Source: Flavicella marina
GTDB lineage: Bacteria; Bacteroidota; Bacteroidia; Flavobacteriales; Flavobacteriaceae
Direction: 5' to 3'
NCBI RefSeq assembly: GCF_009193215.1
Contig: NZ_VYVA01000003.1
Coordinates: 186,001 to 250,000 of the forward strand
DNA: 64,000 nt
Within the stretch, counting starts at the first letter, position 1, and the number at the start of each line of letters is the position of its first letter. The notes beneath the pieces were generated by a model. That model was given only the letters and a program-made list of their open reading frames with translations. It did not search any database and had not been told where the DNA came from. The position numbers were made by a program, and so were the translations under genes. Shown here piece after piece: positions 52,382 to 61,091 of this stretch.

Positions 52382-52417
52382 AAAAAACAGCCTTCGATTT
52401 CGTAGGCTGTTTTTTTA
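52382..52417 (+). terminator. Rho-independent terminator after the TPR-like gene
   Basis: A 12-bp stem with arms aaaaaacagcct (52382-52393) and aggctgtttttt (52404-52415), loop tcgatttcgt, T run to 52417. Confidence 0.85.
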
Positions 52418-52459
52418 TGTGTCTTTTTTGTATATTCGTATAGACCTGAACTTAATCCA

Positions 52460-52585
52460 ATGGCCAGAATTAGAAATCGAAAACAACAAAATTACAAACG
52501 TGCTGTTTTGTTGTTAATTTTATTGGTAATTTCTTTGTTTTTTTTATTTAAAATGGATGTTTTGATTGAAAAAATATTTCAATAG
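52460..52585 (+). CDS. Tiny single-helix membrane protein (41 aa)
   Basis: A short open frame, ATG at 52460 and TAG at 52583. The protein has a basic N-terminus (MARIRNRKQQNYKR), a single strong hydrophobic helix (AVLLLILLVISLFFLF, residues 15-30) and a short charged tail. A TATATTCG box at 52431-52438 (variant of the -7 consensus) lies 22 bases upstream, after the previous terminator. The positive-inside arrangement suggests a real small membrane protein of unknown role. It ends 4 bases before the end of the - strand gene. Confidence 0.5.
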   Translation: MARIRNRKQQNYKRAVLLLILLVISLFFLFKMDVLIEKIFQ

Positions 52586-52589
52586 AAAC

Positions 52590-53684
52590 CTATTTTTTAT
52601 AAGCTCTTCCTTTCCATACAAAACCTTTTATTTGCGAAAGGATAAAGATATATGCACTGAAATATGGGTAGATTATGCTACTAGCCAATAAAGGGATGAG
52701 ATCTATTCTTTGTTTGAAAAAACGAGAGGTTTTTAATAACAACATAGCGTCAATAGTAAATTTTGTGAGGATACAAGTTACAGTAGTTTGCCATCCGAGA
52801 AACAGGGAGGCAATGGTTAATAAGTTTGCGAGAAGAACGATGCAGCCAACAAAAATTCCAAATAGGTTTTTATAGGAAGTTGCTTTAGCCGCCCATCGTA
52901 TTCTTTGATGTGTCAATTGATGCCAGTTTTTTTCGTATTGAGTGGATACGATAGCCTTGTCCGATTTTAAATATCCTACTTTATCTGGGTGTTCCATTTG
53001 GATTTTTTCTAATAGAAAAACATCATCACCACTAGAGATATCTTCATTCCCTGTATATCCGTTTACCGATAGAAACAAAGGTTTGTAAAAACAACTATTT
53101 GCGGCATTGCTCATAATTGGTTTTTTTAGACCAAAGGTACCTATGGTAGTGCCTTGCAGACTCAAAAACTCTAAGTTTTGAAAGTGTTCAATAAAACGTT
53201 TTGGTTTTGGTAATGACACTGGGGCACTTATGTATTGATAGTTGTACTGCTGTAGAAAACTGTTAAAGCTAGATAGCCAAGTTAAAGGGACGATGCAATC
53301 TGCATCCGTTGTTACTATCCAATCAAATTTTGCATTTTTTACAGCTAAGGTGATGGCACTTTTTTTTCCTACTCCTTGGTTGTCTAAAACGGAAATACTT
53401 GTAGGTTTCGCGATGTGAGTTTCAATGATTTTTTTTGTGTCATCTTCTGAGTGGTCATCAATAAAAATAACTTCATACTTATGTTTAGGGTAATCAATAC
53501 TTTCAAGATTTTTTAATAGTTTAGGTAGGTTGTTGGCTTCATTTCTACAAGCGATGAGAATAGAGAAGTTACAAACCGGATTCGTTTTTTTATCAACAGT
53601 GGTGGGTGTTTTAGAAAATCCAAAAGCAATTGTACCAATGGTTATAGCATAAATAAAACCTGTCAGACTAAGAATTACCAGCAT
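52590..53684 (-). CDS. Membrane-associated family 2 glycosyltransferase
   Basis: A 364-residue GT2 protein read on the - strand; the start at 53684 (MLVILSLTGF) is preferred to one at 53732, which would overlap the upstream gene by 65 bases. An N-terminal helix is followed by the catalytic domain FSILIACRNEANNLPKLLKN, VIFIDDHSEDDT and VTTDADCIVP, the QRIRWAAK motif (QxxRW) of processive or membrane-linked GT2 enzymes, and two to three C-terminal helices. It overlaps the flippase-like gene by 17 bases, so the two are likely translated together and may make a glycolipid. Confidence 0.83.
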   Translation of the reverse strand: MLVILSLTGFIYAITIGTIAFGFSKTPTTVDKKTNPVCNFSILIACRNEANNLPKLLKNLESIDYPKHKYEVIFIDDHSEDDTKKIIETHIAKPTSISVLDNQGVGKKSAITLAVKNAKFDWIVTTDADCIVPLTWLSSFNSFLQQYNYQYISAPVSLPKPKRFIEHFQNLEFLSLQGTTIGTFGLKKPIMSNAANSCFYKPLFLSVNGYTGNEDISSGDDVFLLEKIQMEHPDKVGYLKSDKAIVSTQYEKNWHQLTHQRIRWAAKATSYKNLFGIFVGCIVLLANLLTIASLFLGWQTTVTCILTKFTIDAMLLLKTSRFFKQRIDLIPLLASSIIYPYFSAYIFILSQIKGFVWKGRAYKK

Positions 53685-54582
53685 CTTGTAAGTTGTTTTG
53701 AGGTTTGTATTTAGCAACGAAAAAGCTTCCAATCAGGGCAGGAAATGCAAAGTTTAACAACCACATAGCAAAAGCAGTTGTAAGAATTATGTTGTTGGGT
53801 ATATGAATTTCAGAAAAAATTAATAACGCTACAGAGCCTTTGATCGCAAAATCTGTAATCGCAAAACTAGGGATAAAAGAAGCCGTAAAATACATGACAC
53901 AAACCAAAGGGAATAATGTTGTAAATGTATTCGGTGTTCCTAGCAATTTTAATAGGTAAACATATTGAAAAGAAAATAGTAGGTAGCGCAGAGAACTCAA
54001 AACGAATAGTTTCAATTGAGTAATTCTATGTATAGTAGTAAAATATTCAAATAGTTTTTTAATTTTTTTAGAAAAATAGATACTTACTGTTATCAATCCA
54101 ATCGCAAGAATTGCAATTAGCAAAAACTGAGAATCGATAATTTTTGTAGGTCGGTAATAATAGAAACCAAAACAACCAAACAACACAGTTACCAATAACT
54201 GGTATCCGTTAGAAAGCAATGTTAGACTGATTATTTTTTTATGTAATACGGGTTTGAAGAAAAATAATTTCGCTCCGTATTCTCCCATTTTGTTTGGTGT
54301 GATAACCGAAACTGTATGTGCTGCCAAACTTTGGATCGCAGCTGTGTGAAATGAAATTGGATTGATGGAACTAACGAGTGTTCTCCACTTCACAATTTCT
54401 AAACTCCAATTGCCTAAAGTTAAGCCTATCAATAAGACTAGTTCGTTTATTTGAAAGCTAGGTGCAGAAAAGTGAAAATGGGTGATTTTAGAATAGATAA
54501 GATGAAATGCAGCACTAAGGATACTTGTTTTTACAAGATATATGACGAATGTATTGTTTTGAAGTGTTTTGAGTTTATCCAA
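53668..54582 (-). CDS. Lysylphosphatidylglycerol synthetase-like/AglD-family membrane protein
   Basis: A 304-residue integral membrane protein (UPF0104-like transmembrane domain) with about eight helices. LIGLTLGNWSLEIVKWRTLV, AAHTVSVITPNKMGEYGAKL (with PNKMGEYG, the usual motif) and ASFIPSFAITDFAIKGSVAL are characteristic. There is no MprF catalytic domain, so lysyl transfer is not expected. In Archaea AglD relatives act in glycan lipid handling, and pairing with a GT2 gene here supports such a role. It diverges from ruvC. Confidence 0.78.
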   Translation of the reverse strand: MDKLKTLQNNTFVIYLVKTSILSAAFHLIYSKITHFHFSAPSFQINELVLLIGLTLGNWSLEIVKWRTLVSSINPISFHTAAIQSLAAHTVSVITPNKMGEYGAKLFFFKPVLHKKIISLTLLSNGYQLLVTVLFGCFGFYYYRPTKIIDSQFLLIAILAIGLITVSIYFSKKIKKLFEYFTTIHRITQLKLFVLSSLRYLLFSFQYVYLLKLLGTPNTFTTLFPLVCVMYFTASFIPSFAITDFAIKGSVALLIFSEIHIPNNIILTTAFAMWLLNFAFPALIGSFFVAKYKPQNNLQDAGNS

Positions 54583-54691
54583 TGTTTAGGTTGCTATTGA
54601 GCTAAGGCATTGCCTTCTTTTTTTTATCTTCGTTCTAAGTTACAAAGAAAGCAGAAATAAATTTCTTTTTCATATTAAATACTACAACAAT

Positions 54692-55252
54692 TTGAGTACA
54701 GAAAGGATTATTTTAGGAATCGACCCTGGAACCACGATTATGGGGTTTGGTTTGATAAAAGTTCACAAGAAAAAAATGGAATTTATTCAAATGAATGAAT
54801 TGTTATTGCAAAAATACGATGATCCTTATACTAAGCTAAAATTGATATTTGAGAGAACCATTGAGTTGATTGATACATATCATCCCGATGAAATTGCTAT
54901 TGAAGCACCCTTTTTTGGTAAAAATGTACAATCTATGCTCAAGTTAGGAAGAGCGCAGGGAGTTGCTATGGCTGCTGGGTTGTCAAGACAAATACCTATT
55001 ACAGAATACCTGCCAAAAAAAATTAAAATGGCGATTACCGGAAACGGAAATGCTTCTAAAGAACAAGTCGCTTTAATGTTGAAGAGTACATTAAGTTTAA
55101 AAACGTTGCCAAAAAATTTAGACGCGACAGATGGGTTGGCGGCTGCTGTTTGCCATTTTTATAATAGTGGTGTAAAAGTAGGAGGTAAGAACTATTCTGG
55201 TTGGGCTTCTTTTGTAAAAGCAAATGAAGGTAAAGTGAATAAAGCGAAGTAA
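54692..55252 (+). CDS. ruvC: Holliday junction resolvase RuvC, TTG start
   Basis: A 186-residue endonuclease that resolves four-way DNA junctions with RuvAB. The start appears to be TTG, as the first acidic motif [14 protein letters not shown] begins only eight residues later and no in-frame ATG is close. [14 protein letters not shown] has the second Glu, [22 protein letters not shown] is typical (key part [14 protein letters not shown]), and [13 protein letters not shown] supplies the last acidic pair. Length is normal. Its stop and that of the convergent gene are one base apart. Confidence 0.94.
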   Translation: MSTERIILGIDPGTTIMGFGLIKVHKKKMEFIQMNELLLQKYDDPYTKLKLIFERTIELIDTYHPDEIAIEAPFFGKNVQSMLKLGRAQGVAMAAGLSRQIPITEYLPKKIKMAITGNGNASKEQVALMLKSTLSLKTLPKNLDATDGLAAAVCHFYNSGVKVGGKNYSGWASFVKANEGKVNKAK

Positions 55253-55253
55253 A

Positions 55254-56132
55254 TCAGTCTTTATTTTTTTTCTTTTTTTGCGCAATTACAACTCCCCAGA
55301 TTATTAATACTGCAGCAATTAATTGAATAAATGTTACTTTCTCTCCGTCGATAACTCCCCAAATAACAGCCACCACGGTTATAAGGTATGAAACGGATGC
55401 CGAAAAAACAGGACTCGACATTTGTATGAGTTTGTTGAAGAGCAGCATCGCCATACTGGTTCCTAAAGCTGCCAAAATAAAAACATACCCTAAGGAAGTA
55501 TAGGTGGTTTCTTCAGATATATTTTTTTCGAAAAAACCCGAAAATAACAACACCAAAAAGGCAGGTGGTATTAAAAATGTAAATGTCGCTGAAGTAATGC
55601 TTACCGAGTCTAATTTTTTAAATTGTGTTTTGATATAATTGACGCTAAATGCATAGCCTGTAGCAGCAATAAAAATTAAAGCTGCATAAAAATAATTTTT
55701 TGATGGGTTCTGAATAGCGCTGTGGTATAATAATATCAACGTTCCGAACAGACCAATAAAAACTCCCAAGACTTGTTTTTTTGAAAAAGAGAAATTAAAA
55801 AACAAGACACCCAAAACCATCGTAATCAAAGGAGTCAAAGAATTTAAAACAGCCGCAATCCCACTATCTATTTCGGTAATTGCAAAAGAAAAAAGAAAAA
55901 CTGGAAAAAATGTTCCAAAAATAGCGACAATGGCTAAAGGTTTCCAGAATTTTTTTTCGATAGATTTTAATTTTTTGAAGCCAATAAAAAACAAAATTAC
56001 CCCAGCAAAAATGATACGTAATGCTCCAATTTCTACAGGGCTCAAGCCAATCAGGGCTTTTTTTATCAGAATAAAAGAACTACCCCAAGTCAATGCAAGA
56101 ATAAAAAGGAGTAGCCATTTGATGTTTTTCAT
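55254..56132 (-). CDS. EamA/DMT-family transporter
   Basis: A 292-residue inner-membrane protein with ten predicted helices in two EamA repeats. LLLFILALTWGSSFILIKKA at the N-terminus and LNSLTPLITMVLGVLFF at the end of the first repeat are classic; the second repeat ends in VSYLITVVAVIWGVIDGE and a basic KKKKNKD tail in the cytoplasm. Substrate cannot be inferred; members export amino acids or other metabolites. It converges with ruvC. Confidence 0.9.
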   Translation of the reverse strand: MKNIKWLLLFILALTWGSSFILIKKALIGLSPVEIGALRIIFAGVILFFIGFKKLKSIEKKFWKPLAIVAIFGTFFPVFLFSFAITEIDSGIAAVLNSLTPLITMVLGVLFFNFSFSKKQVLGVFIGLFGTLILLYHSAIQNPSKNYFYAALIFIAATGYAFSVNYIKTQFKKLDSVSITSATFTFLIPPAFLVLLFSGFFEKNISEETTYTSLGYVFILAALGTSMAMLLFNKLIQMSSPVFSASVSYLITVVAVIWGVIDGEKVTFIQLIAAVLIIWGVVIAQKKKKNKD

Positions 56133-56222
56133 TGTACCTTTGTAAATAGAATGTAAAAATCAGCTTTTTTTTCGGATAATTATCAGAATCTGTCTAAATT
56201 GCACTTAATAAAATCTCATTAT

Positions 56223-56960
56223 ATGAAAGTTATAAAAATTATTTGCCTAAGTATTTTAGTTTCTTTGGCAGCAGTGTCTTGTAAAGAAGCTTCTAAAGAT
56301 GCTAGTAAAGTCGTAAAAACTACCAATACCGAAAATTTGAAGAAGATTGAAGTAGGTATCGAAGGGATGACATGTGAAATTGGTTGTGCTAAGACTATAG
56401 AATCTAAACTTTCTAAAACAGAAGGAATTTCGTCTGTGGCAATTTCTTTTGAAGATAAATTAGGGAAAATTGTGTACGACGAATCTGTTATTTCTAAAGA
56501 AGAAATTTCTAAAAAAATAGAAGCAATTGCAGGTGGTGAAACTTATAAAGTAGTTTCTTTAAAAGACGCAAAGCATGCTGCATGTTGTGCAGCTGATCTA
56601 AAATCTTGCACAATGAAGTGTAGCAAGGAATGTACAAAAGAAAATTGTGATAAATGTGCTGATAAACAAACTGCTTGTTTAGAAAAATGTGCTACAAAAA
56701 AAAATATGGCATGTTGTTCTGCTGATTTAAAAACTTGCACGATGAAGTGCAGTAAGGAGTGTACAAAAGCAGATTGCGATAAATGTGCAGCAAAGCAAGA
56801 AGAATGTAAGAAAAAATGTGCTGTGGAGAAACAAGCATGTTGCAAGTCTGATAAAAAATCCTGCGCAGTGAAGTGCAGTAAAGATTGTACAAAAGCTGAT
56901 TGTGATAAATGTGAGAAAGCTACTGCTGATTGCAAAGCAAAATGTGCGGCAAAAGCATAA
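56223..56960 (+). CDS. Lipoprotein with HMA domain and three Cys-rich repeats
   Basis: A 245-residue secreted protein from the ATG at 56223. The signal peptide ends in LVSLAAVSC, a lipobox. An HMA-like domain follows at about residues 40-110 with GMTCEIGCAKTIESKL (the usual CxxC is spaced CEIGC). The C-terminal half is three tandem units of 42-43 residues starting at Cys121, Cys164 and Cys206, each with nine Cys in the order CC, then single Cys in SC/TC, MKC/VKC, CSKEC, DC, DKC, and two more. These probably bind metal such as copper at the cell surface or periplasm. I do not recognise the repeat as a named domain. A terminator follows. Confidence 0.8.
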   Translation: MKVIKIICLSILVSLAAVSCKEASKDASKVVKTTNTENLKKIEVGIEGMTCEIGCAKTIESKLSKTEGISSVAISFEDKLGKIVYDESVISKEEISKKIEAIAGGETYKVVSLKDAKHAACCAADLKSCTMKCSKECTKENCDKCADKQTACLEKCATKKNMACCSADLKTCTMKCSKECTKADCDKCAAKQEECKKKCAVEKQACCKSDKKSCAVKCSKDCTKADCDKCEKATADCKAKCAAKA

Positions 56961-56983
56961 TTTATCGATATGATAAAATCAAG

Positions 56984-57014
56984 AGGCGTTTCATTTTTGA
57001 AGCGCCTTTTTTTA
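56984..57014 (+). terminator. Rho-independent terminator after the Cys-rich lipoprotein gene
   Basis: A 10-bp stem with arms aggcgtttca (56984-56993) and tgaagcgcct (56998-57007), one G-U pair, a four-base loop and a T run to 57014. Confidence 0.82.
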
Positions 57015-57058
57015 TTTGATAAAAACCAACTTCAATAGTTATAAATTAGAATATTGCG

Positions 57059-57066
57059 TATTTTTG
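57059..57066 (+). promoter_or_regulatory. Candidate -7 box for ctaA
   Basis: TATTTTTG matches TAnnTTTG, 28 bases before the TTG start at 57094. No TTG at the standard spacing is visible. Confidence 0.4.
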
Positions 57067-57093
57067 TAGCCTTGTAATTTTAAACTTTTTTTC

Positions 57094-58131
57094 TTGAAAA
57101 AGCATTTTAAATCTATCGTTAAAGCCGCGTTGATTTCGGTATATATTATTTATATAGCAGGCTCTGTCGTGCGTATGACGGGTTCTGGAATGGGGTGTCC
57201 TGATTGGCCGAAGTGTTTCGGTTATTATATTCCTCCCACAGAAGAAGCTCAGTTAGAATGGCACCCTGAAACTACATACGATAAAGGAATGATTATCATT
57301 AGAGATGAAACTTTGATTTATGCGAATGAAGATTTTGTGACATCACAGAGTTTTAAAGCAGAGAATTGGAGTCCTTATACGAAACACGATTACGCTATAT
57401 TTAATGTTTATCATACCTGGACAGAATACATCAATCGCTTGGCATCAGTATTGTCAGGCTTTGTGTTTTTGTTTTTAATAGCTGGTGCAATAACGTATTG
57501 GAAAGAGAATAAAAAGGTTACCCTATTGTGTTTCGGAGCATTTGCTTTGATGCTTTTTGAAGCTTGGTTAGGTAAGATGGTAATAGATTCTGTCTTAAAA
57601 CCTTCAGTAATTACCATCCATATGGTTGCTGGTTTGTTTATTATTGGTTTGTTGCTTAAAGTATTACATCTTCTTTCAGAAAAACAATTAGAAGTCAAGC
57701 CCTACAATGCATTTTTTCAAAGGCTATTAATAGTCTCGTTATTGTTGTCAGTAATTCAAATAGCACTTGGTACTCAAGTAAGACAGTTTGTAGATGAACA
57801 AGTAAAACTATTTGGTTTTGAAAACAAACAAATGAGTTTGTATAATCCAAGTCTCAAGTTTTACGTGCATCGTTCGTTTACAATCGCTATTGTGTTATTG
57901 AATTTTCTAATATATTATAAAAACGAAACATTAAAATTAGGATTTCAATTGCCTAAATACATTATTGGTTTATTGGTGTTCGAAGCTCTTTCAGGAATTT
58001 TAATGTTCTACAGTGATTTCCCTTTTGGTACGCAAACCGTTCACTTGTTGTCAGGTACCTTATTGTTTGGAGCACAATATTATTTGTTAATGCAGAACGC
58101 CACACTGAAAAGGGGGCAATCACATCAATAA
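57094..58131 (+). CDS. ctaA: Heme A synthase (COX15/CtaA), TTG start
   Basis: A 345-residue membrane protein with eight predicted helices that oxidises heme O to heme A for cytochrome oxidase. GSVVRMTGSGMGCPDWPKCFG near residue 22-42 is the diagnostic COX15 stretch (key part GSGMGCPDWPKCFG), and His residues in VYHTWTEYINRL, TIHMVAGLF, YVHRSFTIA and TVHLLSGTLL are the expected heme ligands. The start is TTG with KKHFKSIVKAAL directly after it. A candidate promoter and an upstream terminator make it a separate unit. Confidence 0.93.
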   Translation: MKKHFKSIVKAALISVYIIYIAGSVVRMTGSGMGCPDWPKCFGYYIPPTEEAQLEWHPETTYDKGMIIIRDETLIYANEDFVTSQSFKAENWSPYTKHDYAIFNVYHTWTEYINRLASVLSGFVFLFLIAGAITYWKENKKVTLLCFGAFALMLFEAWLGKMVIDSVLKPSVITIHMVAGLFIIGLLLKVLHLLSEKQLEVKPYNAFFQRLLIVSLLLSVIQIALGTQVRQFVDEQVKLFGFENKQMSLYNPSLKFYVHRSFTIAIVLLNFLIYYKNETLKLGFQLPKYIIGLLVFEALSGILMFYSDFPFGTQTVHLLSGTLLFGAQYYLLMQNATLKRGQSHQ

Positions 58132-58172
58132 TAGTGTTGTGAATTGCATTGTTTTTTGAAATAAATGCAGAG

Positions 58173-58201
58173 TTGAATTACAAATCTTTTTTCTAACTTC
58201 G
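58173..58201 (+). promoter_or_regulatory. Candidate promoter for aroC
   Basis: TTG at 58173-58175, an 18-base spacer and TAACTTCG at 58194-58201, one mismatch from TAnnTTTG. The ATG at 58218 lies 16 bases on. Confidence 0.45.
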
Positions 58202-58217
58202 CAAAAAATTATTTTTT

Positions 58218-59279
58218 ATGTCAAATTCTTTTGGAAAACTTTTTAAAGTAAGCACTTTTGGTGAATCACACGGACCTGCAATTGGTGGTGTTATTGATGG
58301 ATGTCCTCCAGGGATTGAGCTAGATTTTGAAGCAATTCAAAAAGAATTAGACCGTAGAAAACCTGGACAATCAAAGATTGTTACACAGCGTAAAGAACCA
58401 GATGAGGTAGCTTTTCATTCAGGAATATTTGAAGGAAAAACAACAGGTGCATCGATTGGTTTTTTAATAGAAAACACGAATCAAAAATCTAAGGATTATT
58501 CGCATATCGCAACTACTTTTAGACCTTCTCATGCCGATTATACATACGATCAAAAGTATGGAAATCGTGATTACCGTGGTGGAGGTAGAACTTCAGCACG
58601 TGAAACCGCGAACTGGGTTGTAGGTGGAGCAGTAGCGAAACAAGTAATTCCTCAAATAAAAATTAACGCCTATACATCTGCTATCGGAAATATCAAACTT
58701 GACACACCTTATCAAGAATTGGATTTCGATTTGATTGAGTCGAATATTGCCCGTTGTCCTGATGCGAAAAAAGCAGAAGAGATGATTGAGTACGTGTCTC
58801 AAATTAAAAAAGAAGGTGATACTGTAGGAGGCGTCATTACATGTGTTATTCAAAATGTACCTGTTGGTTTAGGAGAGCCAATCTTTAATAAATTACATGC
58901 AGCTCTTGGACAAGCTATGTTGTCTATCAATGCCGTAAAAGGATTTGAATATGGTAGTGGTTTCGACGGCGCTTCAATGAAAGGTAGTGACCATAACGAT
59001 ATTTTTAATAAGGACGGGTCTACAAAAACGAATCGATCTGGTGGAATTCAAGGTGGAATTAGCAATGGTATGGATATCTATTTCAATGTAGCTTTCAAGC
59101 CAGTTGCTACGTTGATTCAAAAACAAATGACGATTGATAAAGAAGGAAACGAGGTTGAGATGATGGGGAAAGGTAGACACGATCCTTGTGTGGTGCCAAG
59201 AGCAATTCCTATTGTTGAAGCTATGGCTGCAATGGTCTTGGTAGATTTTATGATGCTAAATCAGGCAAGTAAAATTTAG
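58218..59279 (+). CDS. aroC: Chorismate synthase
   Basis: A 353-residue FMN-dependent enzyme that forms chorismate from EPSP, the last common step of aromatic amino acid synthesis. [55 protein letters not shown] and [20 protein letters not shown] are the three AroC signatures (last one split: [10 protein letters not shown] and AIPIVEAM). Full length. Its stop overlaps the stop of the convergent gene by four bases. Confidence 0.97.
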   Translation: MSNSFGKLFKVSTFGESHGPAIGGVIDGCPPGIELDFEAIQKELDRRKPGQSKIVTQRKEPDEVAFHSGIFEGKTTGASIGFLIENTNQKSKDYSHIATTFRPSHADYTYDQKYGNRDYRGGGRTSARETANWVVGGAVAKQVIPQIKINAYTSAIGNIKLDTPYQELDFDLIESNIARCPDAKKAEEMIEYVSQIKKEGDTVGGVITCVIQNVPVGLGEPIFNKLHAALGQAMLSINAVKGFEYGSGFDGASMKGSDHNDIFNKDGSTKTNRSGGIQGGISNGMDIYFNVAFKPVATLIQKQMTIDKEGNEVEMMGKGRHDPCVVPRAIPIVEAMAAMVLVDFMMLNQASKI

Positions 59280-59971
59280 TATTTTATTTCGAAGTCTTTT
59301 TTAGAAACGTCTCTGTTGATGAGAATAGATCTCGTTTGAAATTCTATTTTATTGTTTCCGGCAACCATTAATAAATTTGTTGGAAATAGTAATCCTTCAA
59401 TTGCTACATAGTTTCCGAAAAATAGTTGTTGTAAAAATGTCTTTCCGTTTTTTTCTTGAATACTAACACCTTTTCTTTTAAGCCCTGTGTCTTTTGAGTA
59501 GTAAATTTTGTTGTTTTCAAACTGAATCACATAACAGTCTTGTCGTTCTACTTTTTCTATACCAACGTATTTCGCTGATTTTATATAATTAAATTCAGGG
59601 AAAATGCTTCGTTGCTTTTTATATCGTTTTTCTTCGTCTTTGGTGAATTCAATCTCTTCTCCTTGCTGAATAGTCAAACCCTGTTCTCCGTCGAAGATAG
59701 TTTTTGAAATGATTTTTTCTCCGATTGACATTGCGTTGGAAAACGAATTCGGAAGCATCATTTTTTGTATCAAAATCAGGTCTTTTTCATGAAGAGTTCC
59801 TTTCGCTTCAGAAGAGAAAGAGTGAATTTGTCGTGCTCGTTCTTTACCGCCAATAGCATCGAAATATTTTTCAATAATTGCCTTTACGGTGGTGGCGTTT
59901 TTTTGTTGCGCAGAACTACTACTAGTTGCAAACAATAAAAGAGAAATAATAACGACTACTTTGAATTTCAT
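59276..59971 (-). CDS. Secreted LolA-like outer-membrane lipoprotein-sorting family protein
   Basis: A 231-residue protein with a clear signal peptide ([20 protein letters not shown]) and no lipobox. The mature part begins with a helix containing [18 protein letters not shown], a pattern common to flavobacterial LolA/DUF-type proteins annotated as outer membrane lipoprotein-sorting proteins, then mostly beta strands ([18 protein letters not shown]). It is probably periplasmic. Function unknown beyond the fold guess. It converges with aroC. Confidence 0.6.
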   Translation of the reverse strand: MKFKVVVIISLLLFATSSSSAQQKNATTVKAIIEKYFDAIGGKERARQIHSFSSEAKGTLHEKDLILIQKMMLPNSFSNAMSIGEKIISKTIFDGEQGLTIQQGEEIEFTKDEEKRYKKQRSIFPEFNYIKSAKYVGIEKVERQDCYVIQFENNKIYYSKDTGLKRKGVSIQEKNGKTFLQQLFFGNYVAIEGLLFPTNLLMVAGNNKIEFQTRSILINRDVSKKDFEIKY

Positions 59972-60103
59972 AACACGGTTTGTAAGGTGTAAATATATAA
60001 AAGAGTTCGCAGATATATTTTACGAAATCAATTTAGAGCACTTTGGCTATTTTTTTTGTTTGCAAGAGGTGTAACAAAGGTGTTTTTTAAGTAGAATAAA
60101 ATG

Positions 60104-60133
60104 TTGTTTATTAATGAAAAAGGAGTATATTTG
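60104..60133 (+). promoter_or_regulatory. Promoter for rplU-rpmA
   Basis: TTG at 60104-60106, a 19-base spacer and TATATTTG at 60126-60133 followed by C: a complete match to the flavobacterial TTG/TAnnTTTG promoter. The ATG of rplU is 39 bases downstream. Confidence 0.7.
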
Positions 60134-60172
60134 CACTCGTTTTAAATAAAACAGAAATTAAATTACAAACAT

Positions 60173-60667
60173 ATGTACGCAATTGTAGAGATAGCAGGGC
60201 AGCAGTTTAAAGTAGCAAAAGACCAAAAGGTATACGTACACCGTTTACAATCTGAAGAAGGATCAAAAGTAACTTTTGATAACGTTCTTTTAGTTGGAGA
60301 AGGTGAAAACATTACTATTGGCGCCCCAGCTATAGAAGGAGCCAAAGTAACGGCTAAAGTATTAGGTCACTTAAAAGGTGATAAAGTTATCGTTTTCAAA
60401 AAGAAACGTAGAAAAGGATACAAGAAAAAGAACGGACACCGTCAGTTCTTAACTGAAATCCAAATTGATGGTATCGCTGTAGGTGGTGCTAAGAAGAAAG
60501 CAGCAGCTAAAAAAGAAGCAGCAACTGAAGAGGCGGCTCCTAAAAAAGCAGCAGCTAAGAAAGCTCCAGCTAAAAAAGCAGCTCCTAAAAAAGAAGCAGC
60601 TGAGAAAAAAGCTCCAGCTAAAAAGGCAGCTCCAAAAAAGGCAGCAGCTAAGAAAGAAGAAAAATAA
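60173..60667 (+). CDS. rplU: 50S ribosomal protein L21 with Ala/Lys-rich C-terminal extension
   Basis: A 164-residue protein. Residues 1 to about 103 are a standard L21 ([20 protein letters not shown], key part [13 protein letters not shown]; and [19 protein letters not shown] near 80-98, key part [11 protein letters not shown]). From about residue 105 a tail of some 60 residues consists of [15 protein letters not shown] repeats, much like histone H1 tails, which is seen in many Bacteroidota L21 proteins but not in most bacteria. It should bind 23S rRNA; the tail may bind nucleic acid. It is followed by rpmA 45 bases later. Confidence 0.95.
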   Translation: MYAIVEIAGQQFKVAKDQKVYVHRLQSEEGSKVTFDNVLLVGEGENITIGAPAIEGAKVTAKVLGHLKGDKVIVFKKKRRKGYKKKNGHRQFLTEIQIDGIAVGGAKKKAAAKKEAATEEAAPKKAAAKKAPAKKAAPKKEAAEKKAPAKKAAPKKAAAKKEEK

Positions 60668-60712
60668 TAAACTATACCTTTATATTAATTTAGGTACAAA
60701 AAATAAGAAATT

Positions 60713-60973
60713 ATGGCTCACAAAAAAGGTGTCGGAAGTTCGAAGAATGGTAGAGAATCAGAATCGAAACGTCTAGGTGTAAAAATTTATGGTGGTCAAG
60801 CTGCAATCGCAGGGAATATTATCATCCGCCAAAGAGGAACGAAACACTACCCAGGTGAAAATGTTTACATGGGGAAAGATCATACTTTACATGCTAAAGT
60901 TGATGGTTTAGTGAAGTTCACTAAAAAGAAAGATAATAAGTCTTATGTTTCTATCGAAGCATTTGAAGCTTAA
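60713..60973 (+). CDS. rpmA: 50S ribosomal protein L27
   Basis: An 86-residue L27 of normal length. It starts [20 protein letters not shown] (no N-terminal extension to be cleaved) and includes [10 protein letters not shown] and [21 protein letters not shown] (key part [14 protein letters not shown]), the L27 signature. It forms the usual rplU-rpmA pair and is closed by a terminator. Confidence 0.98.
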   Translation: MAHKKGVGSSKNGRESESKRLGVKIYGGQAAIAGNIIIRQRGTKHYPGENVYMGKDHTLHAKVDGLVKFTKKKDNKSYVSIEAFEA

Positions 60974-60996
60974 GAAATAAGATTTTTTAAAAATCT

Positions 60997-61031
60997 AAAA
61001 ACTCCCTTCCATTTTTGGTTGGGAGTTTTCT
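60997..61031 (+). terminator. Rho-independent terminator after rpmA
   Basis: Arms aaaactccc (60998-61006) and gggagtttt (61021-61029) form a 9-bp stem, loop of 14 bases, followed by a short T-rich tail. It lies 24 bases after the rpmA stop. Confidence 0.75.
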
Positions 61032-61091
61032 TGTTTTAGTTTGTTAAATGTTTTCTTACGAACTAAAGCTACATTTATGTACATTTATCCT

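Noticed and set aside
56543-56935. A long - strand frame opposite the Cys-rich lipoprotein
   Set aside because: The repeating His/Ser/Gln-rich protein is the complement of the Cys codon repeats; the + strand has the signal peptide and HMA domain.
60483-60776. A 97-codon frame rich in Lys, Gln and Leu overlapping rplU and rpmA
   Set aside because: It is the +1 frame of the Ala/Lys tail repeats of L21 and runs into L27; the low-complexity codons create the open frame.
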